Under the pieces are notes generated by a model. The model saw nothing but the letters and a program-made list of their open reading frames with translations, was not told the DNA's origin and searched no databases. A DNA stretch of 64,000 bases, taken from Streptomyces venezuelae (GTDB lineage: Bacteria; Actinomycetota; Actinomycetes; Streptomycetales; Streptomycetaceae). Shown one piece after another: positions 58,455 to 64,000 of the stretch. The first letter of the stretch is position 1; each line of letters starts with the position of its first letter. The DNA is taken from NCBI RefSeq assembly GCF_008642275.1, contig NZ_CP029189.1:4438501-4502500 (forward strand), given 5' to 3'. The translations under genes were made by a program, and so were the position numbers.

Positions 58455-59663
58455 TCACCGGCCGGGCGTCGCCGCAGGCGGTACGGCAGGCGGGGCGGCC
58501 GGCGCGCCGATCAGCATCGAGGGGGCACCCGCCACCCGGGTCAGGAAGACGGTCGCGGAGTTCGGCCCCTGCGGCTTGACCTTCTTGCGCAGTTCCTCGG
58601 GCTCGATCGCCGAGCCGCGCTTCTTCACGGTCAGGATCCCGACCCCGCGCTCGCGCAGCAGCGCCTTCAGCTTCTTCAGGCCGAACGGCAGCACGTCGGT
58701 GATCTCGTACGCCGTCGCGTACGGCGTCGCGCGCAGTTCGTCGGCGGTGACGTAGGCGATCGTCGGGTCGATCAGCCGGCCGTCCAGCTGCTCCGCGACC
58801 TCGGCGACCAGGTGGGCGCGGATCACGGCCCCGTCGGGCTCGTAGAGCCAGCGGCCGACCGGCCCGGCCTGCGGATCGGGCAGCGGATCGGCGGTGTGCA
58901 GCGCGCGCGGCCCCGGGAGCAGGGTGGCGCGGACGGTTCCCGGCGCGGTCCCGAACCAGAGCACGGCCTCCTTGACGTCCCCCTGGTCGGAGATCCACTC
59001 CGCCTCGGCCTCCGCCGGCACGGCCTCGTGCGGGATCCCGGGTGCGATCTTGATGGCGGCGTACTTCGCCGCACGGGCCGTCTCCACGGCCCACGACAGC
59101 GGCGGTGAGTACGCCTCCGGGTCGAAGATCCGGCCGCGCCCCCCGCGCCGTGCCGGGTCGACGAAGACCGCGTCGTAGCCGGAGGCGTCCACCTCCGTCA
59201 CGTCCGCCTCCCGGACCTCGATCAGGTCCGCCAGCCCCAGCGCCTCGGCGTTGGCCCGCGCGACGGCGACCGTGAGCGGGTCGTGGTCCACCGCGAGCAC
59301 CCGGATGCCGAGCCGGGCCAGCGCGAGGGCGTCGCCGCCGATTCCGCAGCACAGGTCCGCCACGCTGCGCACGCCGAGGGCGGCGAGCCGCTCGGCCCGG
59401 TACGAGGCCACGGACGCCCGCGTGGCCATCTCGCCGCCGCCGGGCGTGAAGTACATCCGGAAGGCGTCCTCGGCGCCGAACTTCGCCACCGCCCGCTGCC
59501 GCAGCCGGGCCTGCCCGAGCGCGGCGGAGACCAGGGTGGCGGGGTGCTCACGGCGCAGCCGGGTTGCGACGGCCAGTTCCTGCGAGGGGTCGTGGTCGCG
59601 GAGCGAGTCCAGGAGGGCGCGGCCCTCGGGGGTGAGGAGGGCGGCGAAGTCTTCGGGGGTCAC
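58455..59663 (-). CDS. SAM-dependent methyltransferase with THUMP-like domain
   Basis: The 402-residue protein has a Rossmann methyltransferase core: motif I VADLCCGIGGDALALA, acidic motif II VLAVDHD, and AVFVDPARRGGRGR. A C-terminal THUMP-like domain follows (GILTVKKRGSAIEPEELRKKVKPQGPNSATVFLTRV), so RNA is a likely substrate. The tail after residue 385 is Pro/Ala-rich. The rightward deacetylase genes begin about 117 bases from its start. Confidence 0.85.
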   Translation of the reverse strand: MTPEDFAALLTPEGRALLDSLRDHDPSQELAVATRLRREHPATLVSAALGQARLRQRAVAKFGAEDAFRMYFTPGGGEMATRASVASYRAERLAALGVRSVADLCCGIGGDALALARLGIRVLAVDHDPLTVAVARANAEALGLADLIEVREADVTEVDASGYDAVFVDPARRGGRGRIFDPEAYSPPLSWAVETARAAKYAAIKIAPGIPHEAVPAEAEAEWISDQGDVKEAVLWFGTAPGTVRATLLPGPRALHTADPLPDPQAGPVGRWLYEPDGAVIRAHLVAEVAEQLDGRLIDPTIAYVTADELRATPYATAYEITDVLPFGLKKLKALLRERGVGILTVKKRGSAIEPEELRKKVKPQGPNSATVFLTRVAGAPSMLIGAPAAPPAVPPAATPGR

Positions 59664-59780
59664 GGATCCATTGTCGGCGACGGGCCGGAGGCGGACGGTG
59701 TGGGCCAGTCGAAGGAAGGTGGGACCGCGTTCGCGGTGTCTTCCGGGGAGTCCGTGTGTCGGGTGCCAGGATGCGCTGCT

Positions 59781-60728
59781 ATGCAGCTAGTACGACAAAA
59801 GGGAAATAAGTCGCAACAAGGTCACCGGTACGCGGCAGGTCCGCGCGGCCGGTTCGGCGTGGCCGTCGCAGCCCTGCTCGTCGCCGCCCTCGGGACGGCG
59901 TGCGGCTCCGGGGACTCCGGGCCGGACAGGGCCGCGAAGGAGAAGGCCGCCAAGGCTGCGGAAGCAGGCGCCGCGGGCGCGCTCAGCGCCGCCGAGAAGG
60001 CCAAGGCGGCCCAACAGGCTCGCGTCGTCGCGGCGAAGAAGTGGGGACTGCGCAAGACCCCGCTCGCCGCCCCGCCGGCACCCAAGGAGAAGCCCGAGAT
60101 CCACACGCGCGACGGCTTCGAGGTGGAGGACCAGGAGGAGTACCCGAACGTCTTCACCACCGTCCCGACCGAGGACAAGGTCGTCTTCCTGACGATCGAC
60201 GACGGCTCGGAGAAGGACCCCGAGTTCCTGAAGATGATGCAGGAGCTGAAGATCCCGTACACGGCCTTCCTCAGCGACTACGTCGTACGGGACAACTACC
60301 CGTACTTCAAGAAGATGCAGGACGCGGGCGTCACCCTGAACAACCACACGCTCAACCACCGCTACATGCCCGGCCTGTCGTACGAGCAGCAGCGCGAGGA
60401 GATCTGCGGCCAGCAGGACACGATCCAGAAGCAGTTCGGCAAGCGGCCGACCCTCTTCCGGCCGCCGTACGGCAACTACAACCAGGACACGCTGCGCGCG
60501 GCGAAGTCCTGCGGAATCAAGGCGGTCCCGCTGTGGAACGCGGAGGCGTTCACCAACCGGATGGACTACCGGGAATGGGACCGCGACCTGCACCCCGGTG
60601 ACATCATCCTCACGCACTTCCGGGGCAAGGACGACTGGAAGGGAACGATGCCTGACATGATCCGTCATGTCATGAAGACCGTCACGGACAAGGGATACGC
60701 CGTGGCTCGCCTGGAGGACTATCTGTGA
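59781..60728 (+). CDS. polysaccharide deacetylase (NodB) lipoprotein 1
   Basis: The 315-residue product has a lipobox ALGTAC (Cys41), an Ala/Lys-rich helical linker (about residues 50-85) and a NodB domain. Motif 1 is FLTIDDG (base and metal Asp), motif 2 NNHTLNH, motif 3 RPPYGNYN and motif 5 ILTHF. Motif 4 is unusual (PLWNAEAF instead of a Trp-X-X-Asp pattern). It probably removes acetyl groups from wall glycans. The ATG at 59781 gives the signal peptide; its stop overlaps the next gene. Confidence 0.85.
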   Translation: MQLVRQKGNKSQQGHRYAAGPRGRFGVAVAALLVAALGTACGSGDSGPDRAAKEKAAKAAEAGAAGALSAAEKAKAAQQARVVAAKKWGLRKTPLAAPPAPKEKPEIHTRDGFEVEDQEEYPNVFTTVPTEDKVVFLTIDDGSEKDPEFLKMMQELKIPYTAFLSDYVVRDNYPYFKKMQDAGVTLNNHTLNHRYMPGLSYEQQREEICGQQDTIQKQFGKRPTLFRPPYGNYNQDTLRAAKSCGIKAVPLWNAEAFTNRMDYREWDRDLHPGDIILTHFRGKDDWKGTMPDMIRHVMKTVTDKGYAVARLEDYL

Positions 60729-61600
60729 AGCACGCGCGCCGGTTGGTAGCCGGAACGCTGGCGGCCGGCGCGCTCGCGCTGTCCCTGACGGGGTGCGGGG
60801 ACAGCGCGGCCCCCACCGAACGACTGGCCGGCAAGACGGCGCAGCCGACGCCGTCGACGCCGTCGACAGGGTCGGCGGCACCGTCGCCGGCGCCCGGGGG
60901 CGCCGGCGACGAGGCGTACAGGAAGTGGGGCCTGACGGCCCCCCTCCAGTACGCGCCCAAGCCGGCCCAGAAGCCGCAGATCCCGAAGCCGGGCGCGGGC
61001 AAGGTCCCGGTGATAGACCGAATACCCGTCCCGGCGGACGACAAGGTCGTCTTCCTGACCTTCGACGACGGCGCGGAGAAGGACCCCGAGTTCCTGAAGA
61101 TGGCGGCCGACCTCAAGCTGCCGATCAGCATGTTCCTCACGGACAGCGTGGCCTCGTCGGACTACGGGCACTTCGAGAAGATCCGCGACAACGGCTCGGC
61201 GAGCACGATAAACAACCACACGCTGACGCACCCGAACCTGCGGACCCTCTCCTTCGAGGGGCAGAAGAAGGAGATATGCGGCCAGCAGGAACGCCTGGAG
61301 AAGCGCTTCGGCAAGCGCCCGCCGCTGTTCCGTCCGCCGTTCGGCAACTACAACGACGACACCCTCCGGGCGGCCTCGGAGTGCGGGGTCTCGTCCCTGG
61401 TGCTGTGGCGGGTCTCGATGCAGATCAACAACTTCCAGTACGCCGAGGGCTCCGCCCTCAAACCGGGCGACATCATCCTCGCCCACTTCCGCGGCCCGTC
61501 CGAACTCAAGGGCACGACGGAAACCCAGATGACGACGCGCATGCTCCAGCGCATCCAGGAACAGGGCTACCGCATAGGCCGCCTGGAGGACTACCTGTAG
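60725..61600 (+). CDS. polysaccharide deacetylase (NodB) lipoprotein 2
   Basis: A paralogue of the preceding gene (291 residues), coupled to it by a GTGA overlap. It has lipobox SLTGC (Cys24), motif 1 FLTFDDG, motif 2 NNHTLTH, motif 3 RPPFGNYN and motif 5 ILAHF; motif 4 is again changed (VLWRVSMQI). Shared stretches such as EICGQQ, FGKRP and GYRIGRLEDYL/GYAVARLEDYL show a tandem duplication. The linker is shorter and Pro/Ser-rich. Confidence 0.85.
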   Translation: MKHARRLVAGTLAAGALALSLTGCGDSAAPTERLAGKTAQPTPSTPSTGSAAPSPAPGGAGDEAYRKWGLTAPLQYAPKPAQKPQIPKPGAGKVPVIDRIPVPADDKVVFLTFDDGAEKDPEFLKMAADLKLPISMFLTDSVASSDYGHFEKIRDNGSASTINNHTLTHPNLRTLSFEGQKKEICGQQERLEKRFGKRPPLFRPPFGNYNDDTLRAASECGVSSLVLWRVSMQINNFQYAEGSALKPGDIILAHFRGPSELKGTTETQMTTRMLQRIQEQGYRIGRLEDYL

Positions 61601-61630
61601 CCGGGCGGGGGCTTCGGGGGCGGGGGAGAG

Positions 61631-61691
61631 GCGCGAGCCGGCCGTTCCGGAGACGGCCACCGAGAGCGGGCTCCCAGGGCCGGGCTCGCGC
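61631..61691 (+). terminator. long hairpin after the deacetylase pair
   Basis: GCGCGAGCCGGCC (61631-61643) pairs with GGCCGGGCTCGCGC (61678-61691) with one bulge, 30 bases after the second deacetylase. The remainder of 61692-61835 has no other feature. Confidence 0.55.
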
Positions 61692-61835
61692 GGCCGACGC
61701 GGGAAAGCCACCCGTTCGCAGGACCGGGCGCGGTCCCTTCCGGTGATTGGCGGGCGGGCGTGGGCCGACCACCTGCCGGTCGGGGTACGCCCTCTTCTCG
61801 ACGACGACATCGAGCACCGTTTGAGGAGACCGACC

Positions 61836-62120
61836 ATGTACGCAGCAGTCCGGCGGTACGAAGGCGTGACCGACCCGGCCGAGGCCGGGCGCATCGTCGA
61901 CGAGGGGTTCGTGCCGATCATGCGCCAGGTCCCGGGATTCGTGGCGTACTTCTGGGTCGATGCCGGAGACGGGGTGATGGTGTCCACCAGCGTCTTCCGG
62001 GACCGTGCGGGCGCCGACGAGTCGATCGAGCGGGCGGCGCAGTTCGTGCGCGACAACCTGGCCCGGTTCCTGCCCAACCCCCCGCAGGTCACGGCCGGCG
62101 AGGTCGTCGCCTCCGCTTAG
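61836..62120 (+). CDS. small ABM-like dimeric barrel protein
   Basis: A 94-residue protein (MYAAVRRYEGVTDPAEAGRIVDEGFVPIMRQVPGFVAYFWVDAGDG) with the strand-helix-PGF-strand pattern of the antibiotic-monooxygenase-like dimeric alpha-beta barrel. No cofactor residues can be named, and many such proteins have no known reaction. TGAGGAG lies seven bases before the ATG, which rules out the longer reading from 61743. Confidence 0.75.
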   Translation: MYAAVRRYEGVTDPAEAGRIVDEGFVPIMRQVPGFVAYFWVDAGDGVMVSTSVFRDRAGADESIERAAQFVRDNLARFLPNPPQVTAGEVVASA

Positions 62121-62679
62121 CCGTCCAACGGCCCGCAACGGCCCCTGACAGTCGTCGAGCGCCCTCAGTGAGAGGGTCCCGGTGCCCGGGCCCAAGACGG
62201 TCGTCGGACGCCGGGGGGCGAGGAGCGCGTAGCGATCTGATGCGCCTCCCCGGCACTGCCCCGGGCCCGGGTCTGGATGGGCCCGCCTCTCGGTCGTCCC
62301 GGCGCCCGACCAGGCCGGACATCGTCGACCGTCCCGTCCCTGGAAGTGTCGTCCGGCTCCTTCTTTTGGGGTTTCCCGCCAGTCTTCGGATGTCCGGGGC
62401 GGGTCGGTCGGTCAAGGGTGGCCGGAGGCCATCGCGTAGCGACGCGACGACGTAGGAGGAGCGTCCTTGAGGGGCCGGCCCGCCCCGGAGGGACGATGGG
62501 ACTGACGGGAAACCCCGCCCGCATCACCCACCACCGGCCCGCCGGATCGGCCCTCCGGAGCCGCTGTCTCGCAGGCAACCGGCCTCCCCCGGAACGCCGA
62601 CAGGGGCGGGTGGGCAGCCGCCGGGGCAGTGGGGCGGGGGCGAGGGGGAAAGGCGCCGGCTGCGCGAAGCCTCGTACCC
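62121..62679. other. convergent intergenic region, no gene
   Basis: 559 bases between converging genes. Open frames here lack ribosome sites and plausible proteins. The main content is the inverted-repeat element at 62368-62516; the rest is GC-rich with small stems. Confidence 0.5.
62368..62516. repeat. 149-bp inverted-repeat element with inner hairpin
   Basis: The 17-base end GGGGTTTCCCGCCAGTC (62368-62384) matches the complement of 62500-62516 at 16 positions. Further in, 62393-62403 pairs perfectly with 62479-62489, and 62404-62417 pairs partly with 62465-62478. The 47-base centre contains TCGCGT-AGCG-ACGCGA (62432-62447). The whole could fold as one long hairpin. Confidence 0.6.
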
Positions 62680-64000
62680 CTACACCCGCACCACCGGCGT
62701 GATCGTCGTCTCCACCGGGCCGTGGGTGTCCGCCTCGCGCTGGCGTTCCGCGCTGTCGCTGATGCGCAGGAGCAGCGCGATCATGATCCAGTTGGCCAGG
62801 AGGGACGAGCCGCCCTTGGCCAGGAAGGGCAGGGCCTTGCCCGTGAGGGGGATCAGGCCCGTCACGCCGCCCGCGACCACGAAGACCTGCAGTGCCAGCG
62901 CCGCCGCCAGACCCACCGCGAGCAGTTTGCCGAACGGGTCGCGGGCGCCCAGTGCCATCCGCAGCCCCCGCTGTACGAGGAGCGCGTAGAGGATCAGCAC
63001 GGCCATGACCCCGGCCAGGCCCAGTTCCTCGCCCACCGTGGTCAGGATGAAGTCGCTGCGCCCGGCGAACGCGATCAGCTCGGGGTGGCCCAGGCCGAGT
63101 CCCGTGCCGGAGACCCCGCCCGTGCCGAAGCTGAACAGTGCCTGCGCCGACTGGTCCGAGGTGACTCCCGCCGGCCGGTTCTCCCAGTAGTACGACAGCG
63201 GGTTGAGCCACGCGGCCACACGCGCCTTGACGTGCGGTTCCGTCGAGCCGACCACGAAGGCGCCCGCCGAGGCCATGAGCAGGCCGCAGACGATCCAGCT
63301 GGTGCGCTCGGTGGCGACGTACAGCATCACCACGAACACCCCGAAGAAGATCAGCGAGGTGCCGAGGTCGCGTTCGAAGACCAGGACCAGCATGGAGACG
63401 ATCCACACGGTGACGATCGGGCCGAGCTGGCGCATCGGGGGCAGCCGCATGCCCAGGAACCTGCGGCCCGTCAGGGCCAGCGAGTCCCGGTGGATGACCA
63501 GGTATCCGGCGAAGAAGATCGCGATCATGATCTTCACGAACTCGCCGGGCTGCAGGGAGAAGCCGAAGAGTTTGATCCAGCGCTTCGCGCCGTAGGTGTC
63601 CGCACCGAAGAAGGCGGGTGCGATCAGCAGCACCAGCGCGACGGCCATGTTGATGTAGATGAACCGCTGCAGCAGCCGGTGGTCGCGCAGCAGCGCCAGT
63701 ACCAGCAGGCAGGCGGCGATTCCGACCACCGTCCACATCAGCTGGCCGGGGGCGTTGGCGTCCGAGTTGTAGCGCTCGATGTAGCCCTGGTCGAGGCGGT
63801 GCAGCAGTACCAGTCCGAGGCCGGTCAGCAGCATGGCGAGCGGGAAGATCAGCGGGTCGGCGTAGGCGGCGAAACGGCGTACGCCCAGATGCCCCACCAG
63901 GGACAGCAGGGTCATGCTGACGGTGAAGTCGACGAACTTGGGCGGCAGCTCGCCGTTCATCGCGAGGCCCGCGGCGGCGTGACCGAAGACGGCGATGGCG
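62680..64000 (-). CDS. FtsW/RodA/SpoVE family peptidoglycan glycosyltransferase (5' part outside window)
   Basis: SEDS-family proteins polymerise peptidoglycan together with a class B penicillin-binding protein. About 440 residues are visible; the frame runs off the window with upstream codons reading IAVFGHAAAGLAMNGELPP, so the start lies beyond 64000. About ten helices, FGADTYGAKRWIKLFGFSLQPGEFVKI (the conserved GAKRW and QPSE-type segment), FERDLGTSLIFFG, and TVGEELGLAGV with GLIPLTGKALPFLAKGGSSL identify the family. The C-terminus is a short polar tail. The class (ftsW, rodA or spoVE) is not resolved. Confidence 0.92.
   Translation of the reverse strand, partial: AIAVFGHAAAGLAMNGELPPKFVDFTVSMTLLSLVGHLGVRRFAAYADPLIFPLAMLLTGLGLVLLHRLDQGYIERYNSDANAPGQLMWTVVGIAACLLVLALLRDHRLLQRFIYINMAVALVLLIAPAFFGADTYGAKRWIKLFGFSLQPGEFVKIMIAIFFAGYLVIHRDSLALTGRRFLGMRLPPMRQLGPIVTVWIVSMLVLVFERDLGTSLIFFGVFVVMLYVATERTSWIVCGLLMASAGAFVVGSTEPHVKARVAAWLNPLSYYWENRPAGVTSDQSAQALFSFGTGGVSGTGLGLGHPELIAFAGRSDFILTTVGEELGLAGVMAVLILYALLVQRGLRMALGARDPFGKLLAVGLAAALALQVFVVAGGVTGLIPLTGKALPFLAKGGSSLLANWIMIALLLRISDSAERQREADTHGPVETTITPVVRV

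Noticed and set aside
62089..62415. 108-codon minus-strand frame after the ABM-like gene
   Set aside because: No ribosome site, overlaps a real gene end and a hairpin, and is Arg/Pro-rich shadow sequence.
62121..62679. Known structured RNA (6S, SRP RNA, RNase P RNA or tmRNA)
   Set aside because: None of the conserved signature sequences of these RNAs is present, although a long hairpin exists.

Overview
The window is a stretch of an actinobacterial chromosome, almost certainly Streptomyces or a close relative. Supporting signs are very high G+C with G/C-biased third codon positions, many GTG starts, and the fixed order rpoC / str operon / S10-spc-alpha supercluster / truA / rplM-rpsI / glmM / coaA / glmS / acpS / nnr / alr / tsaEBD-rimI. 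Further signs are the absence of rpsD between rpsK and rpoA, the zinc-type S14, and the long tails on S3, S9 and L17. No tRNA, rRNA, CRISPR array, insertion sequence or prophage was seen. All calls come from reading the sequence; no database search was run.

Layout. 1-2555 is the 3' part of rpoC. 2653-6123 holds two leftward genes, a lipoprotein and a large YfhO-type membrane protein. 6482-10839 is the str operon (rpsL, rpsG, fusA, tuf). 11083-21125 is an accessory block: the dTDP-L-rhamnose genes rmlC-rmlA (leftward) and rmlB-rmlD (rightward), then a DUF2304 / GT2 / GT2 / flippase / GT-C transferase operon and a membrane-anchored orphan. 21597-37787 carries the S10, spc and alpha ribosomal-protein genes with secY, adk, map, infA and rpoA. 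37887-43033 holds truA, an ABC-F ATPase, a GT87-type membrane transferase and rplM-rpsI. 43169-54592 is envelope-precursor and cofactor metabolism (glmM, DUF389, coaA, a lipoprotein, glmS, acpS, nnr, alr, a hydrolase, tsaE). 54708-62120 contains a small orphan, a YkuD-like pseudoenzyme, tsaB-rimI-tsaD, small orphans, a THUMP-like methyltransferase and two tandem NodB lipoproteins. The window ends inside a leftward ftsW/rodA-type gene.

How the genes work together. Most of the window is transcription and translation machinery, joined by stop/start overlaps and divided by stable hairpins at several junctions. Threaded through it is a cell-surface glycan theme: a complete dTDP-rhamnose pathway, two GT2 transferases, a flippase, three polytopic GT-C-like proteins, GlmS/GlmM for UDP-GlcNAc, Alr, two deacetylases and FtsW/RodA. 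A plausible reading is that a rhamnose-containing wall glycopolymer pathway sits in the middle of the ribosomal supercluster.

Most notable regulatory observations: a nearly identical 25-nt hairpin element in the rpsL and rpsJ leaders; an inverted repeat filling the -35/-10 spacer of each of the three best ribosomal promoters (rpsL, rpsJ, rplM); and a 149-bp inverted-repeat structure in the gap before the ftsW-like gene.
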